Source of the DNA: Balanoglossus misakiensis
Taxonomy: Eukaryota; Hemichordata
Length of the DNA: 64,000 nucleotides
Assembly: GCA_040954595.2 (NCBI GenBank)
Contig: CM082585.2
Coordinates: 10,540,001 to 10,604,000 of the forward strand
Direction: 5' to 3'
Each line of letters opens with the position of its first letter. The stretch's first letter is position 1. The translations under genes and the position numbers were made by a program. Positions 1 through 25,400 of this stretch are shown here, piece by piece. The notes beneath the pieces were generated by a model. It did no database searches and had not been told where the DNA came from. It saw only the letters and a program-made list of their open reading frames with translations.

Positions 1-13791
<13,791 letters not shown>

Positions 13792-13841
13792 AATAAGTCA
13801 CGACAGTCTTACACGAGTACATGCCCACTTCAGCTTCAATC

Positions 13842-15741
13842 CTGAAGTAAAAAATTAATAAACTTGTTTGGTTGTGGTTGGTACACAGTACAAGTGGTTC
13901 ATGGCAAATGTATATCACAAGGTGGACTATGCACAGAAGGGCTGAACATGGGTAAACATAATCAGGTAATTTTTGCAGTAACTAAGAGTACATGTCTATG
14001 TGTATATGTACAGTGTGTATGTATGTATGTATGTATGCGCGTGTTTGCACACGTGTGCACACATGCATGCATTTACATATGAATGTATGCATTTGTGAAT
14101 TTGTGTCTGCAGATGTCTATGATTTTATATGTGACTCAGGTATACATATAAAAATGATATTCACCAACATCACAATAATCATGACAATGGCAAATTTATA
14201 CTTAATACACAAATGTCAGGCTTTTAGTAAGTGTGTTAACGTAAGACCATGGTACCTGCATCAATATCATATATGAGTGCTGTTGGAGTAGCACTATGTA
14301 TCAGCCATTCCCTTTAACTGAAAATCAACATCGGAGAATTCTACAGCAACACAGAGATGTCTGCTGTAGACTTGCCGATGTAAACATTTGTACGTCATAT
14401 CCTCGATCAGCGACAACAGCCAATATCACCAGAGTTGTCGCATAATATTTGCGATCGAGTATCATAAAGATTTCAATCTTATCGGTGACATTTTAAATTG
14501 TATATTCACAAAATTCTATATCTATTAATTTCAAGTTAATGTATGCATAAATGTGCCGGAAACGTAATTATGTCGGCTCGAACTGTAGCAAAACATAGAC
14601 TCTGGAAGCCGCCATCTTGAATTTTGCACTAACCTCAATAATCACATCCAAGAAGTTGTGGAAAAAATGAAAAAAATTGAACTACCCCGCATTTCTCCCC
14701 GAGAAAAAGATACGAAACCCACACAATATTAATGTCACAAGACTTTAAATACGGAATGGTGATAGTAACTCTTCTGGCGTGCATTTTTGGGGGCAAAACG
14801 ATGGGGCAGACAAAAGAGAGTTCGTCAAAATACGTGTTCCAGCAGACACGAGTGACTCCGACTAGAAATGGTGAATTTACGTTATGTGTGCCTGGTACGG
14901 CGCTCGTTTCCACTTAAATCGGGTAGCTAATAGTTATATACTCGCCAAACTTACGCTAAAGTGTATCTTTCGAAGGAACGCCGGGATTTTCAGGAATTTT
15001 GGAGCATCATACCAAATCGTACCTTTCGCAAAATAACCGCTGCACTACATCCAGCACCCAGCTGTAGTGTATCCTTTCGCAAAAGAATTCGTCAAATCAC
15101 AAGGTAATTCGCTAAAGTTTGGCTATTTTCCCCCCTCACCCCATTTTCGATCACATAACCATGATATATATCCACACTTACCTGGTTTTAGAGAGAGCGT
15201 TAGTTACTTTCCTTTATTTAATGTTACATATCATTCCGCGAGAGAGTTGTTTCGTAATGCAATACAGCATAGCCGGTCAACACGTATATCGCATCGGATG
15301 GCCAACTCCAAGATGGGGCGCCACAAGCGGACTGTGTGAATTTTTATTTTGTTTGAAAGCTATGTAGACGCTTCTCTTGTGAGAAAAGTGACTTTCCTTC
15401 CACGAATTATAGTTAATAAAAAAACGTAGAGAACAACAATACCCCTTTAATTTTGGTTACCCAGTCATGACATTTTACTGGTGAGATCATAAACGACTAT
15501 TTTTCCCCTTTTAGTATTGTTGAGTGATGCCAAAACAATCCAATATGCCATCCTCGTGTGATGATGATGATTTAAGATGATGATGATAAAACAAATTGGC
15601 CGTCTGGTCTCTGGAGTGTCCGCATCTAGTACCTGAGCCGCATCAGTTATATCTTTCGCAACTTGTATAATTTCCACCAACTTAAGGGTTCACAAACTCC
15701 ACTTAACTTGTAAACAAAACTAGGGAAGCAATTCAGTCAAA
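13842..15741. promoter_or_regulatory. Divergent TRIP12/FBXO36 promoter region
   Basis: About 1.9 kb lie between the TRIP12 coding exon and the FBXO36 start, and the two genes are transcribed apart. The region should hold the non-coding first exon of TRIP12, because an acceptor CAG (read on the minus strand) sits at 13842-13844 with a pyrimidine-poor but usable tract. GCCGCCATCTTG at 14608-14619 is a match to the YY1 site on the minus strand, a common element at the start of housekeeping transcripts. A TTTCGCAAAA motif is repeated near 15020 and 15073. A (GTAT)n tract is at 14013-14040. I see no further coding sequence. Exact start sites are not visible. Confidence 0.6.
14013..14040. repeat. 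(GTAT)n short tandem repeat in the TRIP12/FBXO36 spacer
   Basis: About six GTAT units, flanked by alternating purine-pyrimidine sequence rich in TG/CA. Confidence 0.9.
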
Positions 15742-18700
15742 ATGGCGTCGTTAATGAAAGAAGGCGTAATTCTCGATATCACTGGTCAAGCTCCTTCACC
15801 ACTGAAGGATTTTCATCAGTTATGTATTACAAAAGATGAGGTAAGGGACTTTCGCGGCGCTCTGTATATGAATTTTGTGCGACGACAGCGGTCCGTATTC
15901 GTTGCCAACGGCAACGCTTGCAAGTGTTTACGCCTCTGCTCAGGTCAGCGCATGCTAATCGTAGTAATCCGTTGCAGAATGCAAGCGTTGGCGCTCAAAA
16001 CAAATCAGTTAGCATGTCATCTCGTTTCGTGACAGAAAACTGCTGGATAAATACGAAAGCTACGGTTTGCATGAAAGAAAGCGCGAGTATTAAAAGTTTG
16101 ACAGACAAATGCTCGAATATTTTGTTTTCAATCGTCAACTTGACAACTTGATCATCTGCAAGTTGTGTGTGGCGTCGCGGTAATGTTCATGTCTTACACA
16201 GGGTGATCGTGTAAACACAATACAAGTGTGCGATTCAATTTCATTGTCAGAGCTACAATTAAATATTGAACGATTGTCAGTGTCCCGTATTTGCCATGTC
16301 GGGTCACGATCGGATCATGATCGGATCCACCTGAATCGTAGAGATTCTCCTTTGATAAACTAGTTTTGTGTCAATTGCACGTAGTTCAGGTCGCTGCACT
16401 GGAGTGACCGGGTGGACGAGTTGTTGCGAGCATCAGCCCAGATTCACGACCCCAAAATGGTGTTAACCCTACAATACGGTCACATTACAACAAAATAACA
16501 ATAATAAAACACTTGACGCCCCGTTAAAGTAAATGCCCAAGTGATAACGTTGTCTTTATTATTGTTGTAAGTGAATGTTAAATAAAAATAAACAAACCAA
16601 GTTTGATTTCAGGTGATATGGCGATGGTGGAAGATATCGTTGAGAAACGACAAGAAGGTAGCCCCTGGGGAAGTCAGAGAAACCCATGAAGATTTCATTT
16701 ATGATGATAGAATGCACAGTAAGTTTGAACTGTAATAATACCAGGTCTTCTAGTCTCTGTCCCTGAATTGAAATATGTACATACCATGTTCAGGTTTTTA
16801 TTGATCCCAACAAAAAAAGTAAGAGCTGTTCTGCCAAGTCTTGAAAATGAGTGAGTTGATCTTTTCTTAACAAAAGACCAAAATTACACTTAATGATGCC
16901 ATTATGGGCACTTTGTTGCTCCTGTTGGCATGGTAACTTACTGTCACCATGGCGATGGATATGGCAACAAAACATTTTTATGACAACATGTCGACCTCAT
17001 TCAAGGTTTGTTTGACTTCAAATGAACCTTTTAGAGTGTAGCAAAGCTTGATATAACAGGTCGTTATTAACTTTTAGTGTTGCTCAGGTATTCAGCATTT
17101 TATAGAGTGGCCTAGCTCATGATGTCACATGCAAAATAGTTGATTGGTGTACAAGCTAGAAAATCTTTAATAGTTGAAAGTTTGCCAGATTAACTGCTTG
17201 CTGCTTTCTGTTGTCTTATTTTGGAGTCCCATTTGTTTGACCCAGATTCAAAGAGTAGCATTTATAAGCTGTGAATGTTTACTTCAGTCAGCTCACAATT
17301 GGGTATGCTACATTTAAACAGGCCTGCAGGCTGCTTTTCAATCGAAGCTATAAAAAACACCCAGTGCAAATACAAAGTGCTCCACTCTCCATTTGGTCTG
17401 GTTTTGTTCGCACATGAACAAAGACACTGTCCACTGGTGGAATCAGGCCAGTTCTGGCTTTAACTGAATTCTATGCTATTGACATTTAGTGCCCTTTGGG
17501 TCAGAGCAAGATGTCTTTCATTCTGAGGAACTTAATAACCATCGCTCCAGTGTCCTTACCACACTTTTGGTATAAGAGAGGCTTCGGCCGAAGCTTAGTG
17601 CCAAAAGTTTCCTTTCAAGTCATTTTGTTTGCCAAACTTATTACATGTAACCAAGCACTGTTTGTTTGTTATGACTGACTGCTTTCAGTAGTGGATCAGA
17701 TGTTCAACTTTAGGGGGAAAAGTAAATTAACTTTTTATATAAACCAAAGGGTGAAATTTTAGAAGGCTCTGGGAAAGGAATACCTTCTTTACAATCACCT
17801 TCATCTTGACTTTCATCCCAGTTCACATTACACACTTTATTGTAGTGCTCAGGCACAGGCCATTCAGGTATAAAGTCTGAAACATTCTCGGGCAAAATCC
17901 GGCATAAAAATCATGTCTGTATGGTTCTCTTATCTACCCTTTTCTTGTTTGTATAAAAATAGTTGCTCTGGTGAAAATAACTTATTATTGGCCCGCATTG
18001 TTTAAACCTACACTATCATCAGTCATGCATGCCCAGATCAGAATTTTTATACGAGGCGGCGCACAATAAGAACACGTGGTTTGATAGAATAGGCAGCGAT
18101 TTCAACATTGATTTGAAGGTATGGGTGGTACAATAGGAATTGTTTGTTCCACAATGGAGGATGGGTCAGGTAATGGATCAGGGTCAGTCTGTGCCACTGC
18201 ACGTACACCCAGTCTCCAGTGTTGTGTTTTTACAACTCCATTTCGAACATTAGTGGTCTACGTACTCTGGCTTGTTCTTGACATCTTTGTGGTTCAGTTT
18301 GATGGTTTGTACAGAAAATACCACTGTCATGGCCAGCTATTTCTCACCTACCAAAGTTTGCAAAATTTGTGTTAGACTTCTTGGAAAGTTATACCACAGA
18401 CATAGTGTATACATGATGTCCGATGGATGATTCTTGATAAAGATTGATGGGCTTAAGGCTCTGAAATAGAGTACACCCTAAGCCCTTGTATGTTAACAAC
18501 ACAATGGTTACTAAACAATGGCGCACATTTATTGAACCACTTCATGATTCTTACTCGACCAGTTCATGCTGGTTCCTCTGGGTAGAGTCCCATCCAAACT
18601 GAAATCTGCACTCCGAGCCAAAGGTCACAGTCGTCTGCCCTCAACGGAAATCCGTTGTTGCTAGGATACCGTGAGCCACCTTAAAAATGCCCACTAACCA

Positions 18701-19490
18701 GCACTCAATCAATGTAATGATTCTTATATTCATCAAGTTTTTCTTCGTCTTCAGGTGAAGTGCGTCGTGTGTTTGGTGAACACTGGTTAGACCACTGCAA
18801 AAACCTGTGCAAAGGCCACATAGACTACATCGTGCGTATGCCAAAGCCATTGCTCATCTTGCTGGCGTCCTATCTGGAAATTGAAGATGTTGCCAGCCTG
18901 GCACAGACTTGTAAGACTTTCAGAGAAGTAAGTTCATATCGTGTAGTATTCATTCCTGCTTTGTGATGCCCTCTCATGTCCTTGTTGGACAGTCACTCTT
19001 GGAAAAAAGAATGTTTTCGTCAAATTCTAGACTTGAAAATCACCAGTCATGAGTAAAACCTGACTGAGATTATGAACCATGGTGTCTTTGGTATATACAT
19101 GTACCACATATAAATGCAGCATTGATGCATGCCAGTGTTATATATGAAACTGATGATGTACAATTGAATTCCAGGTGTGTTCATCTGATCCATTGTGGGA
19201 ACGCATCTATGAAGACAATTCTGACTCTGTCACAGATGAAATCAGAGATCTTGCCAAAGATATTGGTTGGAGGGAGCTATTCTTTACCAACAAACTGCAG
19301 CTACAGGTAAATTGTGTATGCCTTACATGGATCAGGTCGTCTTGTCGTTATGTCAAGTCAGGTACTGAGCAGTTTCAAATTTGACCTTCGATTGTTTTCA
19401 CAGTGATTATTCCCAAATTGATTTTTTTTCTCTATCTTGTTGAACTTTCAGGTCAAACTCAGAAGGAAGCGTCACGCAGACCACAAGTAG
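15742..19490 (+). CDS. FBXO36: FBXO36, F-box only protein 36 (5 exons)
   Basis: F-box proteins act as substrate adaptors of SCF (SKP1-CUL1-F-box) ubiquitin ligases; the substrate of FBXO36 is unknown. Exons are 15742-15840, 16613-16718, 18755-18927, 19175-19306 and 19452-19490, all in phase with GT-AG introns, giving 182 residues (vertebrate FBXO36 is about 188). Diagnostic stretches are WRWWKISLR, ETHEDF, the F-box around MPKPLLILLASYLEIEDVAS and the C-terminal GWRELFFTNKLQLQ followed by a basic tail (KLRRKRH). The start ATG lies in CAAAATGGCGTCG, a good Kozak context overlapping a YY1-like motif. The gene is head-to-head with TRIP12, as in the human genome, which supports the call. Confidence 0.95.
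15841..18754 (+). other. FBXO36 introns 1 and 2
   Basis: Intron 1 (15841-16612) and intron 2 (16719-18754) bracket exon 2 (16613-16718). Intron 2 is the longest of the gene. Apart from short AT-rich stretches I see no additional coding, RNA or repeat feature. Confidence 0.7.
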
Positions 19491-20830
19491 GCAGAGAAGA
19501 CTGAGTATTGTTCAGGTCTTGCAGAGAGATGATTTTGTTTGTCTTAATATCGTTATTAACACACAGCTGAAAAGAGACGTATTTCCCATCAAAATGGTTC
19601 TGCAAAATATCATTTGATGCTGTTTTTAATTTTGAATATGGTATTGATAATAGCCATCACTTGGCTGCATGATAATCACATGATTGTGCAACTTGACCAC
19701 ATGATTGAAGTGTACAAATCACATTCAGTGACTCAGTCACAGATATGAAGAAGAATTACTGATAATTCCCAAATATCAAAATGCCAATTTATGGTTAGTG
19801 CCTCGGAGGGCTTTAAACCGTCTTTATGAAACAGCCAAGTAGAAACTTATGCCAAAGAGATATTCAGATTCGAAGAACGCCAAACCTAGAGAATTTTTAG
19901 GAAAACTTAAGTTTGTACAGTAATTATTATTTTAAATATTTGTAAATTTCTTAGTAATGATTAATGTCTTTGTATGCACATAAGGTCGTTTTGATTGTTA
20001 TGGTAATTAACTAATATTAGCACTTCATGTTGAGGTTATTGATATTATTAGAATTGTGATTTTAACATTAATGTAGCATATCCGTCCTGAGAAAACTTCA
20101 GTGCAGAATAACAACCATCCTTCTGGAAAAGTTAGTTTTATTTATGTTTGGAAAACTACCTCGTTTGTGCAGATAAACTCTACGTCACATCTTGTGTTCC
20201 TTTGATTGGTGGTTGCCAGCCAATCAGGAGTCATCGTCACACCTTATATTGACCAATAAGGTGTCTCTATGACATCTGAAGAAGGGATCCAGGAGTCTTC
20301 TTATCAACTGAAATATTACTTGTACATGTAGTAGTAGATTTATTTATGTCATTTCATACAGCAATCCATGCCAAAAATCATATAAAAAGCAGCCTGTTTG
20401 ACTTGGAAACTGGACTATAATAAGACAGTAGAAAAAAGGATGTGACAAGATTTATCCACACCACAAAGCTCAGACATCAGTACTAAATGAACATACAATA
20501 TATATTAGCATTTGCATTGGTCCTGTTTTCATACACTAAAAAATGTTTGTTTTTGTTACTGGGTGTATGTACAAAATAGTTGCGTCGAATTATTCACAAT
20601 TGCCACTTTCAGTACAAATTGTAGTTTTGCATGACTTAATTGAAGCAGGTTTGTTTGTTGTGCCAAATTTGTCGTTCTGTTTATGGTGAAGGCTTCCAGT
20701 ATTTTTCTAACTGTACTCAGAGTTGTATATACTTGTTGAATATATTTGAGATTTGTAGTCTTGTATATTTTTTTTTGCTGTTTCAGTGTTAATGTACAGC
20801 TAACATACAAAGAAATAAAAATTGTAATTC
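19491..20830 (+). other. FBXO36: FBXO36 3' untranslated region
   Basis: AT-rich sequence without a supportable reading frame follows the stop codon and runs to an AATAAA at 20814-20819. A 1.3 kb 3' UTR is inferred from that signal; no earlier AATAAA was noticed. Confidence 0.5.
20814..20819 (+). terminator. Candidate FBXO36 polyadenylation signal
   Basis: A canonical AATAAA about 1.3 kb after the FBXO36 stop, followed by a T-rich and TG-containing stretch (ATTTTATGTCTC) that could be the downstream element. Confidence 0.5.
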
Positions 20831-22393
20831 ACAAGTCTGAATTTTATGTCTCTTACTGTTTTTCTAACAAAGTACACGTGTAGTAGATATTGGCAGTAGT
20901 CTGCGCACAACATTTTTTCCTGGAGTAGGCCTGGTTGCGCATGAAATGTTTTAACCCACTTGACAACTCAAACTTTTCCTTTGGGCAGCCGAATGAAGAA
21001 TATGACCACCTCTGTCAATAAACACATTATCACACACACAATTCATAAAAGGGGCCCAAAATTGGCATAAATAGGTTCCCACGTAAAAAAATTAACAACC
21101 TTTGTTTACCCACATTGAAGACACAGACTAGCCGACAGAACCAGGAATAATCAGAGGAGAAAAAATGGTTTTCATGGAGTATGTATTTATCTATTGTGTG
21201 CATTAATTTCTAATCAAAACAAAACATATATACATTCACTCCCTTGGTGGTAGACAGGTATGATTTATAGAAATCATCGCAAATACAAAGCTATGGAAGT
21301 ACAGGAGAGTACAAAAAATGTAAAAAAAATATGCGAAAATGTATGCATGTACGAGTGTGTTGTGCATGTTTTTGCATCTGTGTAAATGTACCAAGCTGTC
21401 TGATAGCGCCAAGATTACTAACTGCACTCGAACAAAAAACAGACTAAGGCATTGGAAATATACCAGCTGACTTCACATCAAACAATCAAAGAATTCAATG
21501 TTATTCTCTGCACACAAATGATATGTAGCATAAACTCAAGCATAGATCTACACTTACAAAATACATCGTAAGTCCCTGCTCCTTAAAATAATTGATATAT
21601 CTGAATAATTGAAATAAAAATGGCAGTACACTCAAAGATATGAGAACCTTACGAAGGCCCTTGCATGGTGACTCAAGTTTATAGTATTTTTTTGCATCAG
21701 AATTGGAAACACTATGTACATGCTAGCTACATTTAATATAGTCTAGTTGTATTGTACTATCAGTAATTTGAAGAAATTTTTGCCATGACCCCTCAAGCAA
21801 CCCACAAAGGCATAAAGTACTGAGAAATGAAAAAAACTTTTGAAACATTATAAAATAAATAATGGCCTTGTATTCATGTAGATAAGAATGTGTATATTCT
21901 GTATAAGATTATATGAACGTAAATATGGATGTTCTAAATTACCAATATTTATCAAATAATAATCCCAATTACCTTAATAAGTTTTAAGAGCTAACTGCAT
22001 AATTTTTAATAAAAAAAAAAACAATGCTATGTGTAGACATTTATCACTTGGCTGTTTCGTTGTAGAAATTTGAAAATAATGTATGCTTTGTTTTGGCAGT
22101 GTTAAGTTTTGCACTGGAGTCCGGCAGTACGTAGTGGCAGTTGGCAGTCAAAGTGGCGAACTTTTGAGTCCCCCCCCCCCACCACCCAAAAAGCAATATA
22201 TGGTTTGAAAAAAAAAATTCCAGACATATTATGAGGTATATGATTTGTGTCAGGTTTATCAAACACTGACTCCTGAACAGGCAAGCGCACATGTTAGCCA
22301 CACTCATGATGCAGTACACTTGACATGAGTTAGCTGTGTGTGAATTCTATTTGGCTATGGAGCGAGAGCGCCACCACAGGCAGTGAGAGATTT
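20831..22393. other. Spacer between the converging FBXO36 and ECT2 genes
   Basis: No gene seen. The right part is probably the ECT2 3' UTR (minus strand). ATTAAA signals on that strand lie at 22005-22010 and 21732-21737. There is a poly(C) run near 22171 and a poly(A) run near 22011. Confidence 0.5.
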
Positions 22394-22492
22394 TTAAGGT
22401 CTTGCTGCAGCAGCGGAGTGGACCAAAGCAACGGCCATACTCTTTATTTTCTTGGGTGTGAATGGTGGCAGATGATTGACAGGTGACATGAC
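22394..22492 (-). other. ECT2: Proposed alternative last coding exon of ECT2
   Basis: A 33-codon open stretch on the minus strand begins after an acceptor (CTATAG) and ends in TAA. It encodes a segment with SPVNHLPPFTPKK near its start and VALVHSAAAARP at its end. It is phase 0 and fits an AAG|GTACTC donor inside the ECT2 exon at 24595-24799. The joined C-terminus (SSSSLK then VMSPVNHLPPFTPKK) resembles the position and spacing of the vertebrate ECT2 tail after its RLSSTSSL motif, and brings the total to 882 residues. A competing reading is 3' UTR, since TTTATT at 22443-22448 is AATAAA on the minus strand. Confidence 0.5.
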
Positions 22493-25400
22493 CTATGGAA
22501 ACAAATAGAAACAACCATAGATGATGTTAGAATTAACATTAAGGCTACATTATTGATGGAAGAATAACTGTCACTTTTAGTGCAATATGTCACTCTTGTT
22601 CAACTCAAAACAGAATGTTGCAATACCCAGTTGTTCAACTGGTTGACGCTGCCACCATTACTGTTGGTATTGTTCTTGTTGATAAACATCCAATATCAGA
22701 ATGTCAACAACAAAACAAACAGCATGTATATATTATAAGTTTGCTGGGCATTTGAACATGCATTAACCTGTTAATCAACGTGTTCAGGTCCAACTCCATC
22801 GTTAGCTATTGGCAAGTTATATATTTATGCCTGTAAACACGGAACTACTTTGACACATTTTAATAAGAGGACAGCAAAGAGATACTTTACATGTGTGAAG
22901 ATGGTGTACAGATATGGATACAAGGTGTGTTTGAAATGCAAGAGATGGTTAATGACAATGATGGAGATGATGATTTTGACAGCTATGCATCACCATAGTA
23001 ACAGCCAGCCCCAGTTTTACACCAATGCCACATGCTCGATAGCACACAGTTGTCAAGAAATGTACGTGCAAACTCATGTTTGCTGAGGTGGAGGAGGGGG
23101 TGTGAGACATGCCTTCTACGTTGCAAGTTTTAACATTCTCTGCGTGCACAAAAATTAAACCCTTTCACATCTCTGTACTTCGGTTGAACCTGGGGTATGA
23201 AGAAATGGGGTGAAAGGGCTACGGTGAAAAGAATCATGCTTGTAATAATTGTTCTAGACATTTTTTTAAAACCTTGCCACCTTATTATCTCCAGTCCTGT
23301 AGGTTCATGCAAATGTGTAAATATTTCAACTTTTAGGATCCATGAGTCTAAAACATTGATTTTTTCACTGCACGAATGAAAGCTGGTGTTTTGTTTGTAC
23401 CTTTGAGTAACAGCCCCACTTTTTTCTCTTTTTCACTTTTTCTTTTTCCGCGGAGACAAGAGAAGTTCACTCACTAAATAGGCATACTGAAAAGTAAGGA
23501 ATAAGTGAAACAGAGAATAGTCAGTGAGTGTGCTGGGGTCAGGTTTGAAAGTGGCAAAGAGGATGTACAATATAAGATGTCTGATTCTAAAATAAACATT
23601 TGAAGACAATAGTGATCAATACAGTAACACAAAATTCTACCATATCACAAAAGAAAAATGACACGCTCTGAGTAGTACATGTTTTGAACTAAAAGATGGG
23701 GATAGCTGAACATGCAGATGTTTTTCCACAACGGAAACTGGAGAACCCCGGCAGTAAAAGTTGCGGAAGTTTTAACAGGAAGAGAAGGAAGCACTGCAAG
23801 TGCAGGGCTCAAGCCTGGATGAGTGTGTTGAACTTGCACATAACTGACTTCATAGTATCAAGGCGTACTCTAACCCTTTCACGCACGTTTCCTCATAAAT
23901 TGGTTCACCCACACCATCGTAAACAATGGGTGGAACCAAAATGTAGGGGTGAAAGAGTCAAAAGTACAACCACGTCTACATTCAAGTCTGTAACTTTACT
24001 AAAAGATTAGTTGTTGAGGTTGGTTAGGTAAAGGTAGGTAGCACGGTGTACAGCACTAGTTAATTCGGGCGTGCATGTCTTCTTTTTCCAACCGCTATAC
24101 TTGGATTTCTTTTTACAGATTGCAGTGAGGGGAGAGTTAAACTGTGAAGACAGACAGAAAAGAAAAGAAAAGAGACACACTGAAGCAGACACTTGTTAGA
24201 ATGTGAGTGTTAGTACGGATAAATGTGTGCAGTGTGTTTTAGATTATAGTTAACTCTAGTCAGAGGACAGATCAAGAAATCATTTTAAAGAGCATGCTAC
24301 ATATAGCTAGCTGGTCACACAGAAAAATTAATGCCTCAATCCCTCAGTTTAAACACTGTGTCATTTTTATATGAAACTAAGAATCCAGCTGCTGCCTGAA
24401 CAATGAATCTATCATCTATGATATGAACGGTGAACAGCAAATATCCATCACATCAGTTGTGTAAAGCTAATTCAGCTTTAGCTAACTCAATCACCATATG
24501 GGTCCATTCGTAGGTCTTCCAGACTCTGAGTGAGATATCCATAGGATTCCTGGAACTCAGATGGGGAATAATTTAAGTCTATGTTGTTGAGTACCTTTAG
24601 ACTTGAACTGCTGGCTAGCCTGGCACCCATGACTTCACTGCCCTGTGGTGTGGCTGACTGTATGGAGGGGTTTCCCACGCTCCCGACCAAGGGGCTCATG
24701 CTGGTGGACATCATTGACTTGGCCCTCTGCACCAGTCGCCGTGGTGTCTTGTTGAATGAAAACGTCCTTCCCACTTTCTTCGTAGCTTTTCGTGCCACCC
24801 TGTTATGAAGAGAACAGTAGCTTAATTAACATCAAGGCCAGCTCTGCATCTCACTGCTTGAATACTTACAGGGGGTAACCGCCCTGATACCCTATCATTC
24901 ATGTGGGATCATTCACCGTACAATGTTCAACTTTTACAGAATATACTACCTGACAAAGAACCCTACCTTATAGCTCTGTTGAATTTTCCAACTTCCATAT
25001 CACTCTTGGATATTTCTAATTCTTGAGGTTCTATTTGTGTCAGGAAATTCTCCGCATCAGCTTTACATGTTGTGTTGGCCATGTGCTTACACAGCATTCG
25101 CAACCATTTACTTTTGTTCTGCTCGTCACCCACCATCATGAACATGTAGAGCCTGTCCATCTCCTCGGCCGCCACAATCGGCGGTTTCACCAGCAAGGCA
25201 AATGCATTATGGCAGTCTAGAGACATTAGGGTGAATGAAAAAAAAAAGCAGATTATTTACTGAGTCTGCATTACAACGTCACACAAATTTACTTTCTGGA
25301 AACCGAAAATTCAGCATAGACACTGTTACCAAGTGAGCTACGTTGACAAAAATTTCACATGAACGCAATGAATGATTCTTGTGATTAGAGGGCAGATCAT

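Larger units (their letters stand above)
22493..24486. other. Stretch between the two possible ECT2 ends
   Basis: Either a 2.1 kb last intron or a 3' UTR of ECT2. It contains two family A hairpin repeats (23158-23219, 23871-23957). A short open stretch at 24007-24160 on the minus strand, starting after a CACAG, encodes a Lys-rich peptide that I could not assign. Confidence 0.5.
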
